64,000 nt of DNA from CAMPJM01 sp964440915 (GCA_964440915.1 CAYTTV010000006.1:21767-85766); one strand, 5' to 3'. Positions 1-9,286 are shown, numbered from the stretch's first letter. Made by a program: numbers and translations. The notes: a model not told the origin generated them from the letters alone.

Positions 1-5
1 CCACG

Positions 6-311
6 ATGTACTTGTATAATGTAACCGTAAATATAGATAGCGACATGGAACAGGATTGGATTCAGTGGATGAAGCATGAGCACATCCCTGAGATCTTGGC
101 TACTGGTCTCTTTGTTGAAAATAAAATCTTTCGTTTACTGCACGAGCCTCATAATGAAGGAAGCACTTATTCTGTTCAGTATTTCGTCGAATCTTTGGCC
201 AAACTTGACATATATCTAAATGAGCATGCCCCAGTGCTCACGGCCAAGCATAACGAAAGGTATAAAAACAAACATGTTGCTTTTCGGACCGTGCTAGAGT
301 ATGTCCAATAA
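6..311 (+). CDS. DUF4286 family protein
   Basis: A 101-residue cytosolic protein with no signal peptide or membrane segment. The N-terminal MYLYNVTVNID, the central EHIPEIL stretch and the C-terminal Tyr/Val strand match the small DUF4286 family common in Bacteroidota; this is recognition by eye. No biochemical role is known to me. The ATG is only five bases from the window edge, but the family normally begins with this Met-Tyr-x-Tyr-Asn strand, so the gene looks complete. About 100 bp separate it from the downstream ABC ATPase on the same strand, so co-transcription is possible but unproven. Confidence 0.8.
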   Translation: MYLYNVTVNIDSDMEQDWIQWMKHEHIPEILATGLFVENKIFRLLHEPHNEGSTYSVQYFVESLAKLDIYLNEHAPVLTAKHNERYKNKHVAFRTVLEYVQ

Positions 312-414
312 CCATCACAATTATTCAAGAATGAAGCACATGATTTAAAATTACCAACTTGATTCATTTGTTGTATTCAGTTATCAATTGCGCTTCCTTA
401 TCAATCCCCAAAAA

Positions 415-1905
415 ATGTTGCCCAAAGAACAACTCCTATCCTTAAAAAACATCGCTTTACGCCGCTACAATAAACCAATTTTTCACGACCTCAATTTTAA
501 AGTAAATAAGGGCGAACATTGGGCAATAATAGGAGAAAACAACTCAGGAAAGACTGCTTTACTTAAAGTAATTGAAGGAAACCTTCTTATAAATAATGGG
601 GAAATAGAAAGAAATTATTTTGAGCCTTATAAACATAAGGCAATTGAAGACCCATTTTTTACCCATAAAAACTTGGTGGCTACCGTTGGAGCAAAACATA
701 ATTTCCGCAACCTTGCGAACATTACTTCCTTTTACTATCAACAGCGTTACAACACCTATGATGCTGAGGATGCACAAACAGTAGCCCAATATCTAAAGTC
801 AATACAAGCGCAGGTTAAGGCTGAAGCTCTTTTTTGGGATTACAATAAGGTGGTAGAGATTCTTAATCTTTCCCATTTAGAGGAGAGCCAGGTGATCAAG
901 TTGTCTAATGGAGAAACAAAGCGTCTATTGATTGCAGGGGCTTTGTTAAAAAATCCAAAGATATTAATGCTTGACAATCCACTGGTTGGGCTAGATATAT
1001 CGACCCGCCATCGATTCGATGAGATATTAAATGCCGTAATTAATAGTGGTATCACAATCATTATGGTCACTTCTCCCGTGGAAATACCTACGGGTATTAC
1101 ACACGTAGCTATTTTAAAGGATGGGAAAATCGTGAAAACCTCTAAAAGGGAAGACTTTACATACCAAGCCCCTCACGTAAAACCATCACTAGATACCCAA
1201 CGCCTCAAAGAGCTTTTGCCTCCGACCGTTCATCATAAGTTTGGGACAATCATCAAAATGGTAGGCGTGTCGGTAAGTTACGGTTCGGATAATGTCCTTG
1301 ACAATATCCAATGGGAAGTGAAGCAAGGAGAGCGATGGTCACTTTCTGGGCCCAATGGCTCTGGAAAATCCACTTTGCTCAGCTTGATAATGGGGGACAA
1401 TCCCAAAGCATATGCTAACGACATCACGCTTTTTGACAAGAAAAGAGGTTCAGGAGAAAGCATCTGGGATATTAAAAAACAAATTGGCTTTGTTTCACCA
1501 GAGCTCTATCAGTACTTCCCAAGTGAAAACACATGCGGTCACGTAATAGAGTCTGGGTTTTATGATACTCAAGGGCTGTTTAGAAAAAGTCAGCCAGAAA
1601 AACAAATACAAGTGTTGAAATGGATGGAGCTCCTAGGCATAGAATCGTATAAGGACAATCGCTTTAAAGATACTTCGACCAGCACCCAGCGTCTCTGTTT
1701 GTTGGCCAGGGCCTTGATCAAAAATCCTCCATTGCTCATATTGGATGAGCCATGCCAAGGACTGGATACAAGTCAGCAAGCCTATTTTAGAGACATCATT
1801 GATGCCATATGCGCCATAAGTATTACCACGCTTATATATGTAACCCACTATGAGGAGGAGCTGCCCCGCTGCATTACAAAAAATATGACATTGCAAAAAA
1901 GATAG
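415..1905 (+). CDS. Fused two-domain ABC ATPase (ModF-like)
   Basis: A 496-residue soluble protein with two ABC nucleotide-binding domains in one chain, as in E. coli ModF and related stand-alone ATPases. Domain 1 has Walker A GENNSGKT (40-47), signature LSNGE (about 163-167) and Walker B ILMLDN (about 183-188). Domain 2 has Walker A GPNGSGKS (about 312-319), a degenerate signature region STSTQ (about 420) and Walker B LLILDEP (about 441-447). Domain 1 therefore lacks the catalytic Glu while domain 2 lacks a good signature. No membrane segments and no permease gene lie nearby, so the substrate is unknown. The frame extends to a TTG at 388, but the ATG at 415 gives the usual short lead into strand 1. 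Confidence 0.8.
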   Translation: MLPKEQLLSLKNIALRRYNKPIFHDLNFKVNKGEHWAIIGENNSGKTALLKVIEGNLLINNGEIERNYFEPYKHKAIEDPFFTHKNLVATVGAKHNFRNLANITSFYYQQRYNTYDAEDAQTVAQYLKSIQAQVKAEALFWDYNKVVEILNLSHLEESQVIKLSNGETKRLLIAGALLKNPKILMLDNPLVGLDISTRHRFDEILNAVINSGITIIMVTSPVEIPTGITHVAILKDGKIVKTSKREDFTYQAPHVKPSLDTQRLKELLPPTVHHKFGTIIKMVGVSVSYGSDNVLDNIQWEVKQGERWSLSGPNGSGKSTLLSLIMGDNPKAYANDITLFDKKRGSGESIWDIKKQIGFVSPELYQYFPSENTCGHVIESGFYDTQGLFRKSQPEKQIQVLKWMELLGIESYKDNRFKDTSTSTQRLCLLARALIKNPPLLILDEPCQGLDTSQQAYFRDIIDAICAISITTLIYVTHYEEELPRCITKNMTLQKR

Positions 1906-1920
1906 CTATAACCTATCCCA

Positions 1921-1940
1921 TGCTTTTACTTCGGTAAGCA
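1921..1940. terminator. Possible hairpin terminator between convergent genes
   Basis: TGC and TTAC pair with GTAAGCA around a C(TTCG)G tetraloop, with two bulged T residues. It sits between the converging ABC ATPase and lipoprotein genes. No strong T-tract follows on either strand, so it may be only a stable hairpin. Confidence 0.35.
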
Positions 1941-1986
1941 GTAATAGCCCCAATCGAACGAAAACCGCTTAGCATTTTTATACTGA

Positions 1987-3123
1987 TTAATATCTACTGT
2001 AATAAGAATTGAGCTCAGCAATCAGTTGATCGTAAATGGGCTTGGTAAAACTGATAAATAGTTCTTGAGGCGGCGGTGGCGGAACTTCAGACCTTTGGCA
2101 AATGGCTAGTTGTTCGTCTGTCAGCGCCCTTTCATCGCCATTGAAACTGCCCCAAGCTGAATACCATACAAACTCAGGATTGAATTTGCGGTGTCTCAAT
2201 ACAGTATTGTTTTGGGCATCAAATACCTGCATACTGAACAGCCCCCTTGAAATGACTTGTTTTTTGTACGTGGTAAGCTTAGCGTTTACAGTTCCATAAA
2301 CGTCACGCTTCTTCCGATTTTCTGTCACTGTGGCCACTACTACGCTATCTCTTGTCACCGTTTCAATCACTTTTTCTGTATGGGTTTCCCCTATCACAAA
2401 ATCATCGAACTGCAGCCGGAGGTATTGATCTACATAGGATAACTGCTGCGCTTCTTTTGGGGTATAAAACCGCACAAATTCACTGCCTCTAAACTGCGAG
2501 CTCAAATAGCTTTCTATCCTATCTTGAAAATACTTTCCGCTTAGGTCGTATCGCGCAGGAACTGGAATCTGCTCTATCACTACCTTTATGGTCGCCTCAA
2601 ACTTTGCCTCCTCTAATTTTTGCCGCACATTTTTATAACCCGGCATAAATTCTTGGGTTTCCATAAACAAGTAATAAGCTGCCTTAGCGTCTTCCCTGGT
2701 ATTTCTGTTTAGCGCCACAAGACCTCTTTGGTAGCTTTCTTCTGCGGCGAGCCTTTTTAGCTCATCTACTTTGGCAGCATAATACTTTGGGTTAGGCACT
2801 ACTTTTAGTGCACCTGGAGACCTCCTAATTTCATCTGCCAGACTATTGATCTCCTGATACATTCTCAGGGCATCTCTATATTTTGAAGGATTAATACCTG
2901 CCAATGAGTTATTGGCATTATTTTCCAATAGCTCAACGGCAAGCGGATAACTTTTCCTTAAGGTTTCTTTCGATTTCTTATGATCTGGATTTTTACGCAG
3001 GCGGTTGACTGCTTTCATCACAGCCTCAGAATAATTCCCGCTTTCATAAGCTTTTTTGCCTGAAGAGCAGGAAAGGAAGTATAAAGGAATGCAAATAAGA
3101 ATCAGCAGGTAAAATTTTCTCAT
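1987..3123 (-). CDS. Outer-membrane-type lipoprotein with helical repeats
   Basis: A 378-residue lipoprotein: hydrophobic signal followed by lipobox FLSC with the modified Cys at about residue 19. The mature N-terminus (KKAYESGNYSEAVMKA) looks like one or two TPR-type helix pairs; the rest is mixed, with a run of Pro near the C-terminus. I do not recognise a named family. An in-frame ATG at 3171 is upstream, but it would put a non-signal stretch in front of the signal peptide, and a promoter-like TATTTTTG (3148-3155) lies between the two starts, so 3123 is preferred. It is convergent with the ABC ATPase. Confidence 0.7.
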   Translation of the reverse strand: MRKFYLLILICIPLYFLSCSSGKKAYESGNYSEAVMKAVNRLRKNPDHKKSKETLRKSYPLAVELLENNANNSLAGINPSKYRDALRMYQEINSLADEIRRSPGALKVVPNPKYYAAKVDELKRLAAEESYQRGLVALNRNTREDAKAAYYLFMETQEFMPGYKNVRQKLEEAKFEATIKVVIEQIPVPARYDLSGKYFQDRIESYLSSQFRGSEFVRFYTPKEAQQLSYVDQYLRLQFDDFVIGETHTEKVIETVTRDSVVVATVTENRKKRDVYGTVNAKLTTYKKQVISRGLFSMQVFDAQNNTVLRHRKFNPEFVWYSAWGSFNGDERALTDEQLAICQRSEVPPPPPQELFISFTKPIYDQLIAELNSYYSRY

Positions 3124-3147
3124 CGGATAAGGCAATTTATTCTCAGA

Positions 3148-3155
3148 CAAAAATA
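3148..3155 (-). promoter_or_regulatory. Bacteroidota -7 element for lipoprotein gene
   Basis: TATTTTTG on the minus strand matches TAnnTTTG exactly and lies 25 bp upstream of the ATG at 3123. I see no convincing TTG at the -33 position, so support is partial. Confidence 0.4.
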
Positions 3156-3245
3156 ACACATACAATGCCACATTTGTCTGAGTACTTATAAGAAGGTTAC
3201 CAATGTAATATTATCGTCCATAAGATGCATGTTGGGCAACCTATT

Positions 3246-3713
3246 TCACGGTTCAAAATGCTGGATTTGCGTTTTTGTCAATCGGCAGTTGATCCATTCA
3301 CCATCGAGGCTAGCACCCATTTTTTTATAAAAATCAATAGCCTGTCTATTCCAATCTAAAACTTGCCAGTCCATCCGGCCTACCTGCTCTTCTTTTGCTT
3401 TTAATATGACTCTTTCGAAAAGCATTTTTCCTATGCCTCTACCACGATACTCTTCTTTCACGATGAGATCTTCTAGATATAAACTTCTGCCTTTCCAAGT
3501 GGAATAATTGTAATAGTATAGGGCTAAGGCCACAACCTTTCCATCCATTTCTGCCACAAAAAATTCAAAGACAGGCCTCTTGCCAAACCCGTCTTTGATC
3601 ATATTTTCTACAGTATTCTCAACAGCATCAGGTGCTTTCTCAAATATTGCCAACTCCCTAATCAAGGTTAGTGCGTCTTCTAGGTCATCCTGATTTCCTA
3701 TTCTAATATTCAT
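3246..3713 (-). CDS. GNAT N-acetyltransferase, SSAT-like
   Basis: A 155-residue GCN5-type acetyltransferase. The acetyl-CoA binding loop EEYRGRGIGKMLF (about 76-88) and the motifs YYNYSTWKGRSLYLEDLIV and VLDWNRQAIDFYKKMGA resemble the spermidine/spermine and thialysine N-acetyltransferase subgroup, so an amino group on a polyamine or amino acid is a plausible acceptor; that is inference. It starts only 4 bp after the stop of the prolyl oligopeptidase gene and is probably translated from the same transcript. Its length is normal for the family. Confidence 0.85.
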   Translation of the reverse strand: MNIRIGNQDDLEDALTLIRELAIFEKAPDAVENTVENMIKDGFGKRPVFEFFVAEMDGKVVALALYYYNYSTWKGRSLYLEDLIVKEEYRGRGIGKMLFERVILKAKEEQVGRMDWQVLDWNRQAIDFYKKMGASLDGEWINCRLTKTQIQHFEP

Positions 3714-3717
3714 TCAA

Positions 3718-5889
3718 CTACTTTTTATAGGGGTTTACCCCCATAGTGTACCAGGCAAAGGAAAGCTTATCCGCAATCTCATCTATAACTTTCGAAGTAG
3801 GTTTTCCAGCTCCATGACCAGCTTTTGTTTCTATTCTTATAAGTGCAGGGTTATTTCCACCTATTTTCTCTTGCAATGTAGCAGCAAATTTGAAAGAGTG
3901 CGCAGGCACTACTCTGTCATCATGATCTGCGGTAGTAACCATTGTAGCAGGATATGCTACACCTTCCTTTATATTATGTACAGGTGAGTAGCCATATAGG
4001 TATTCGAACATTTCTTCTGAATCTTCTGCTGTCCCATAGTCACTTGCCCACCCTGCTCCAGCCGTGAACTTGTTGTAGCGCAACATGTCCATTACACCTA
4101 CTGCTGGCAATGCCACCTTTGCTAATCCAGGTTCTTGTGTCATTGTAGCGCCCACCAAAAGTCCGCCATTCGATCCCCCTGCGATTACCAAATAATCTGA
4201 AGAGGTGTACTTATTGTCTATGAGGTAGTTGGCAGCGGCTATAAAATCATCAAACACATTTTGTTTCTGCATTTTTGTACCTGCCTTATGCCATTTTTCA
4301 CCATACTCGCCACCGCCTCGCAGATTGGGGACGGCATATACCCCTCCATTTTCCAACCACGCGATCATAGATGTACTAAATCCGGGAGTAAGGCTGATAT
4401 TAAACCCACCATATGCATATAAGTATGTCGGATTTTGACCATTTAATGTCAAATCTTTCTTGTGGGTAATAAACATGGGCACTTTCGTCCCGTCTTTACT
4501 CGTATAGAATACTTGTTTGGTTTCATAGTCTTCCGGATTAAATTTTACTTCCGGTTGTTGATGCATCACGACCTCCCCAGTCGCTATATCATATTTATAG
4601 ACCGTTGCTGGCACAGTATAGGAAGTAAATGAAAAGTATATTACTTCATCTTCTGCCTTTCCCGAAAAGCCACTAGCAGTCCCAATCCCAGGCAGTTCAA
4701 TTTTACGTTCAAGCTTTCCGTTCAGATTATATTGTTCCACCAAACTTTTGGCGTCTTCCAAATAAGTGGCAAATATTTTTCCGCCAGCAGTGTTAGATGA
4801 AAGCACCATATCCTTTTCTGCAATCACATCTACCCATTGGTTGGGAGATAAAGCATTGATACTGGCTTTAACCACTCTATTGTTGGGTGCATTAAGATTA
4901 GTATGGATGAATAACTCGTCGTCTTTTGAATACAGCACATAAGATTCATTGTCGTAACCCGTTATGATCGGCTCAATCTTGATGCCTGCCTTCTTCAAAT
5001 CCTGTACGTACAATTCATTCCCACTCGTAGATTCTGCCGCAGTGATTACTAGGTAGCGTTGATCTTCTGTCACATATCCCCCTATATATCTTCGTGGTGT
5101 TATGTCCCCTCCAAAAACAAGTTCGTCTTCACTTTGAGGCGTACCAAGCTTATGATAGTATAACTTATGATATTGAGTGATGCCAGAAAGTTGGCTTCCT
5201 TCTGTGGGTTTATCATAGCTGCTATAGTAGAAGCCTTCGTTGCCTTTCCACGAGATGTTGCTAAATTTAACATCTACTAATTTATCATCAAGCTTTCTCT
5301 TGGTATTAACATCTATCACATATACCTCCCGCCAATCAGAGCCTGATATGGATATAGAATATGCGAAAAGACTGCCGTCTACCGAAAACTTAAAACTGCC
5401 CAAAGAAACAGTACCGTCTTCCGACAATTCATTAGGGTCAAAAAAAACTTCTCCTTCATTCTCTGGATGATCGGTCACATACAGAACATTTTGGTTTTGA
5501 AGTCCATCATTCTTAAAGTAATAGTATTTTCCTCCTTCTCTAAACGGTGTTCCTATTTTTTCATAATCCCATAATTCTTCTATTCTTTGACGGAGTGTGT
5601 CCCTAAACGATATTTGATCGAGGAAAGCTTGTGTCACCTTATTTTGCGCTTCTACCCAAGCCTTAGTTTCTTCCGAATTATCGTCTTCCAACCACCGGTA
5701 TGGGTCTGGCACTACCGTACCAAAGTAAGTATCCGTTACCGTTGTATCCTTTCTTGTTTCTGGATAAGCTCCCACTACGGCTGTGGAGGATATTTCGCTT
5801 ACACTTTTTTGTTCACTGCATCCAGATATCATGCCTGATGCCGTTATTCCAAACATAAGCAAGGCTGTTTTAAATTTAAATTGTTTCAT
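3718..5889 (-). CDS. Prolyl oligopeptidase family S9 lipoprotein
   Basis: A 723-residue serine peptidase of family S9A. The N-terminus is a lipoprotein signal with lipobox ISGC (Cys24), so it is probably membrane anchored on the periplasmic side or surface. An N-terminal beta-propeller (about 70-440) precedes the alpha/beta-hydrolase domain. The catalytic triad is visible: Ser in GGSNGG (about 573), Asp in DHDDRVVP (about 656) and His in GHGAGK (about 690). Family members cut short peptides after proline. The length matches the family. It is followed at 4 bp by an acetyltransferase gene. Confidence 0.92.
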   Translation of the reverse strand: MKQFKFKTALLMFGITASGMISGCSEQKSVSEISSTAVVGAYPETRKDTTVTDTYFGTVVPDPYRWLEDDNSEETKAWVEAQNKVTQAFLDQISFRDTLRQRIEELWDYEKIGTPFREGGKYYYFKNDGLQNQNVLYVTDHPENEGEVFFDPNELSEDGTVSLGSFKFSVDGSLFAYSISISGSDWREVYVIDVNTKRKLDDKLVDVKFSNISWKGNEGFYYSSYDKPTEGSQLSGITQYHKLYYHKLGTPQSEDELVFGGDITPRRYIGGYVTEDQRYLVITAAESTSGNELYVQDLKKAGIKIEPIITGYDNESYVLYSKDDELFIHTNLNAPNNRVVKASINALSPNQWVDVIAEKDMVLSSNTAGGKIFATYLEDAKSLVEQYNLNGKLERKIELPGIGTASGFSGKAEDEVIYFSFTSYTVPATVYKYDIATGEVVMHQQPEVKFNPEDYETKQVFYTSKDGTKVPMFITHKKDLTLNGQNPTYLYAYGGFNISLTPGFSTSMIAWLENGGVYAVPNLRGGGEYGEKWHKAGTKMQKQNVFDDFIAAANYLIDNKYTSSDYLVIAGGSNGGLLVGATMTQEPGLAKVALPAVGVMDMLRYNKFTAGAGWASDYGTAEDSEEMFEYLYGYSPVHNIKEGVAYPATMVTTADHDDRVVPAHSFKFAATLQEKIGGNNPALIRIETKAGHGAGKPTSKVIDEIADKLSFAWYTMGVNPYKK

Positions 5890-5952
5890 AAGTAAGTAGT
5901 TTGTTATGTCTTTCCGGTCTAATACTGTCCGTTATCGTAAACAAGCACACTT

Positions 5953-7230
5953 TTAATTAATAATATCAAACCCTGTATAAGGTCTCAGCACTTCTGGCAT
6001 TAAAATCCCCTCAGGAGTTTGATTGTTTTCTAGGATAGCGGCCACAATTCTAGGGAGTGCCAGAGCGCTGCCATTCAATGTGTGTAGCAACTGGGTTTTT
6101 TGTTGTCCTTCAGGTTTGTATCGCAACTTTAGCCGGTTTGCCTGATAGGTTTCAAAATTGCTCACAGAGCTCACTTCCAGCCACATTTTCTGTGCTGCTG
6201 AATACACCTCCATGTCATAAGTGAGAGCAGAAGTAAAGCCCATGTCTCCCCCACAGAGCTTAAGCACTCGATAAGGCAGCCCTAATTTTTCTAACAAACC
6301 TTGGACATAGCGCCGCATATTTCCCAACGCTTCGTATGAATTTTCAGGCTTATGAATTTCCACAATTTCCACTTTATCAAACTGGTGCAACCGGTTAAGT
6401 CCCCTCACGTGAGCCCCCCATGAACCTGCCTCTCTTCTAAAGCATGGAGTGAAACCAACATGCCTCACTGGTAGTTGATCGGCAGCAAGCAAAACATCTC
6501 TATACAAGTTAGTAATAGGCACTTCAGCGGTTGGAATGAGATAATAATCTTCTGCGCCTATGTGGTACATTTGTCCCTCTTTATCAGGTAGCTGGCCTGT
6601 TGCAATTCCAGAATCTTTGTTGACCACTATAGGAGGTTGGATCTCCCAATATCCTGCATCCAGCGCCTGGTCCAGAAAGAAATTCACCAGGCCCCTTTGC
6701 AGTCTTGCGCCTTTTCCTTTATAGACTGGAAACCCTGCTCCAGTAATTTTGCTGCCCAGATCAAAATCTATTATGTCATATTTTTTTATCAATTCCCAAT
6801 GCGGCAAAGCTTCCTCCCCCAGCATCGGCTTCTCCCCCCACTCATCTACTATTTCATTGTCTTCTGCCCCACCGCCCTCTGGCACACTTTCATGCGGCAC
6901 ATTAGGAATGTTGTACAGTAAAGTAGTAAGTTGCTCTTCATATTCCGCCAAGCTGTCGGACAGCAACCTGGCAGCCTGCTTCAAAGTTGCTGTTTTAGCT
7001 TTGGCTTGTTCTGCCTCTTCTTTCTTCCCCGCCTTTATTAAAGCACCTATGGCTTTGGAGATATTATTTGATTCCGCCAAGATATTATCCAATTCCGCTT
7101 GTGTCTCACGCCGCTTAGTATCCAACTCCAAGACATTATCAATGAGCATTTCTGCGTCTTTTAATCGCCTTTTCTGTAATCTTTGAACAATTTTCTCTTT
7201 ATTTTCTTTAATATAAGGAACTAGTAACAT
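5953..7230 (-). CDS. serS: Seryl-tRNA synthetase
   Basis: A 425-residue class II aminoacyl-tRNA synthetase that charges tRNA-Ser. An N-terminal antiparallel coiled-coil arm (about 20-105) binds the tRNA long variable arm. The catalytic domain has motif 2 CFRREAGSWGAHVRGLNRLH and motif 3 NGSALALPRIVAAILENNQ; the EAGSxG motif carries Trp-Gly-Ala-His where many SerRS have Ala-Gly-Arg-Asp, as I recall for Bacteroidota enzymes. The frame extends to an ATG at 7254, but MLLVPYIKENKEKIVQRL from 7230 matches the family start. The gene is divergent from rho. Confidence 0.95.
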   Translation of the reverse strand: MLLVPYIKENKEKIVQRLQKRRLKDAEMLIDNVLELDTKRRETQAELDNILAESNNISKAIGALIKAGKKEEAEQAKAKTATLKQAARLLSDSLAEYEEQLTTLLYNIPNVPHESVPEGGGAEDNEIVDEWGEKPMLGEEALPHWELIKKYDIIDFDLGSKITGAGFPVYKGKGARLQRGLVNFFLDQALDAGYWEIQPPIVVNKDSGIATGQLPDKEGQMYHIGAEDYYLIPTAEVPITNLYRDVLLAADQLPVRHVGFTPCFRREAGSWGAHVRGLNRLHQFDKVEIVEIHKPENSYEALGNMRRYVQGLLEKLGLPYRVLKLCGGDMGFTSALTYDMEVYSAAQKMWLEVSSVSNFETYQANRLKLRYKPEGQQKTQLLHTLNGSALALPRIVAAILENNQTPEGILMPEVLRPYTGFDIIN

Positions 7231-7248
7231 TATTTTTGGTTTTAGGTC

Positions 7249-7280
7249 TTGCAAAATAAGGCAAATTTAGCGTAACTTTG
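7249..7280 (+). promoter_or_regulatory. Candidate upstream rho promoter
   Basis: TTG at 7249-7251, 21 bp, then TAACTTTG at 7273-7280, an exact TAnnTTTG. It overlaps the minus-strand element TAAATTTG (7262-7269) that faces serS, so the two divergent promoters may compete for polymerase. Confidence 0.4.
7262..7269 (-). promoter_or_regulatory. Candidate serS -7 element
   Basis: TAAATTTG on the minus strand, an exact TAnnTTTG, 32 bp upstream of the serS ATG. No good TTG is seen at the -33 distance. Confidence 0.4.
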
Positions 7281-7341
7281 AACAATTGAATTTGATTTCA
7301 ATCAGACCTCCTGAAAAATATCAATAAATTATTTTATTTTC

Positions 7342-7372
7342 TTGACAATCATTTTGCGTTAATATATAATTG
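7342..7372 (+). promoter_or_regulatory. Candidate main rho promoter, also a perfect sigma70 match
   Basis: TTGACA (7342-7347), 17 bp, TATAAT (7365-7370) is the exact E. coli sigma70 consensus. The same bases read as TTG-N20-TATAATTG, one mismatch from the Bacteroidota -7 box and the same arrangement as in front of metY. It would leave a leader of roughly 140 nt before rho. Confidence 0.5.
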
Positions 7373-7519
7373 CAATGTCTAACAGGAGCATCTATTGAAC
7401 TTTTAGCATTACATGTTCACACCCTTTTAGTGTTAGAACCTAAAAATCATCATTTACAATCATTTATTATCAACCCATTAACCGTAGCTCCGCTAGGTCA
7501 AAGTCCTAATTAAAAATTT

Positions 7520-9229
7520 ATGTACAACATTGAAGAATTGAATGTGAGGCTACTTTCCGAACTCAAGGAAATTGCTGAAGATTTAGGCGTAAAAAATTTC
7601 AAAAAGTTACCCAAAAAAGAGCTGATTTATAAGATATTGGATCAGCAAGCCATCCTACCCGACCACGACCTCCCCGTGAAAACCGCTAAGGAAGCACCTG
7701 TTAAACCCTCAGAAGAAAAGGAAAACAAACCTGAAAAAATTGAAAAGCCTGATGATAAGCTCAGAAGTGAGGAGAGAAGGAGGCAGCGGGTGAAAAGAGA
7801 AAATGTTGCCATAGGTGAAGATACCCCGCCAGAATCTCCCCAGCAAAAAGAAACACCTCACCCTAAGAAGACTGAGGATTTTTTAGAATCTTTCAAAAAA
7901 GAAGTAAAGGGTGAAAAACCAGAGGCTCCAGCAACGTCCTCACCCCTTCCGAAAAGGGAAGGCTTCCCAAAAAGGGAATCTATAAAGAAAGATTTGGAAG
8001 TTGTAGAAGACGCTACCGAGGTTCGTCACCAAGAGAAAAGTCCAAAACGTGAAGAAAGAAGAGACGACCGTCACGAACAAAAACCCAAAAAACCCACTGT
8101 AAGCATAAAAGACTTTGATGGATTAATTGAAAACGAAGGGGTATTAGAAATAATGCAAGATGGTTATGGCTTCCTAAGGTCGTCAGACTATAACTACCTT
8201 GCCAGTCCCGACGATATTTATGTGTCTCCATCACAAATAAAACTCTTTGGATTAAAGACAGGTGATACTGTAAGAGGCCAAATCCGCCCACCTAAAGAAG
8301 GGGAAAAATACTTTGCTCTATTAAGGGTAGAATATATCAATGGAAAAACCACGGAAGAAATACGTGACCGCGTACCTTTCGAATATCTAACACCACTTTT
8401 CCCTGAAGAGAGGCTTAACCTTAGTACCACTCCCGACAAATATTCTACCAGAATTCTTGATCTTTTCTCCCCTATCGGTAAAGGACAGAGAGGGATGATC
8501 GTGGCGCAACCTAAAACGGGAAAGACCGTGCTATTGAAGCAGATTGCCAATGCCATTTCTGAGAACCACCCGGAAGTTTACCTCATTGTATTGTTGATTG
8601 ATGAAAGGCCCGAAGAAGTAACAGACATGGCCAGAAGCGTCAATGCAGAAGTAGTCTCTTCAACCTTTGACGAACAAGCAGAGCGCCATGTGAAAGTGTC
8701 TAGCATTATCTTGCAAAAGGCTAAAAGGATGGTAGAAACCGGTCATGACGTAGTAATTTTGCTCGACTCTATCACCAGGCTAGCCAGAGCATACAACACT
8801 GTTGTGCCTTCCTCTGGAAAGATCCTTTCAGGTGGTGTGGATGCAAATGCTTTGCATAAGCCTAAGCGCTTCTTTGGTGCAGCCAGAAATGTAGAAAATG
8901 GTGGATCACTTACCATTATCGCTACTGCTTTGATAGATACAGGTTCTAAAATGGACGAGGTGATTTTCGAGGAATTCAAAGGAACGGGCAATATGGAACT
9001 TCAGCTCGACAGAAAACTTGCCAATAAGCGTGTTTATCCTGCCATTGACGTGCCTGCATCTGGAACACGAAGAGAAGATCTACTCATGGATAAGGAAGAG
9101 CTTTCCAGAATATATATTCTCAGAAAGTTTATGGCAGACATGTCTTCAACCGAAGCCATGGAGTTCTTGCTAGACAAAATGAAAGGAACAAAAAATAATG
9201 AGGAGTTTTTGGTATCAATGAATGGATAA
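7520..9229 (+). CDS. rho: Transcription termination factor Rho
   Basis: A 569-residue hexameric RNA helicase that terminates transcription. Rho N-terminal helical domain at about 1-45; a Lys/Glu/Pro-rich, low-complexity insertion at about 48-195; cold-shock RNA-binding domain at about 197-270; RecA-like ATPase with Walker A AQPKTGKT (about 328-335) and Walker B VVILLDSITRLAR (about 410-422). It is about 150 residues longer than E. coli Rho because of the charged insertion, a known feature in Bacteroidota. The leader of 140 nt or more gives room for autoregulation, which is inference. A very strong terminator follows. Confidence 0.97.
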   Translation: MYNIEELNVRLLSELKEIAEDLGVKNFKKLPKKELIYKILDQQAILPDHDLPVKTAKEAPVKPSEEKENKPEKIEKPDDKLRSEERRRQRVKRENVAIGEDTPPESPQQKETPHPKKTEDFLESFKKEVKGEKPEAPATSSPLPKREGFPKRESIKKDLEVVEDATEVRHQEKSPKREERRDDRHEQKPKKPTVSIKDFDGLIENEGVLEIMQDGYGFLRSSDYNYLASPDDIYVSPSQIKLFGLKTGDTVRGQIRPPKEGEKYFALLRVEYINGKTTEEIRDRVPFEYLTPLFPEERLNLSTTPDKYSTRILDLFSPIGKGQRGMIVAQPKTGKTVLLKQIANAISENHPEVYLIVLLIDERPEEVTDMARSVNAEVVSSTFDEQAERHVKVSSIILQKAKRMVETGHDVVILLDSITRLARAYNTVVPSSGKILSGGVDANALHKPKRFFGAARNVENGGSLTIIATALIDTGSKMDEVIFEEFKGTGNMELQLDRKLANKRVYPAIDVPASGTRREDLLMDKEELSRIYILRKFMADMSSTEAMEFLLDKMKGTKNNEEFLVSMNG

Positions 9230-9240
9230 ACTCCAATGTC

Positions 9241-9286
9241 TTAAAACAGAAAAAGCGATGCTCACCCATCGCTTTTTCTGTTTTAA
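9241..9286 (+). terminator. Strong intrinsic terminator after rho
   Basis: Perfect 20-bp inverted repeat: arm 9241-9260, loop CTCACC, arm 9267-9286. The 3' arm contains GCTTTTTCTGTTTT, giving U-rich RNA. It begins 11 bp after the rho stop codon. Confidence 0.85.

Noticed and set aside
6749..7186. Plus-strand frame of 145 codons within serS
   Set aside because: Exact antisense of a clearly conserved serS coding region; Ser-rich translation typical of a shadow frame.
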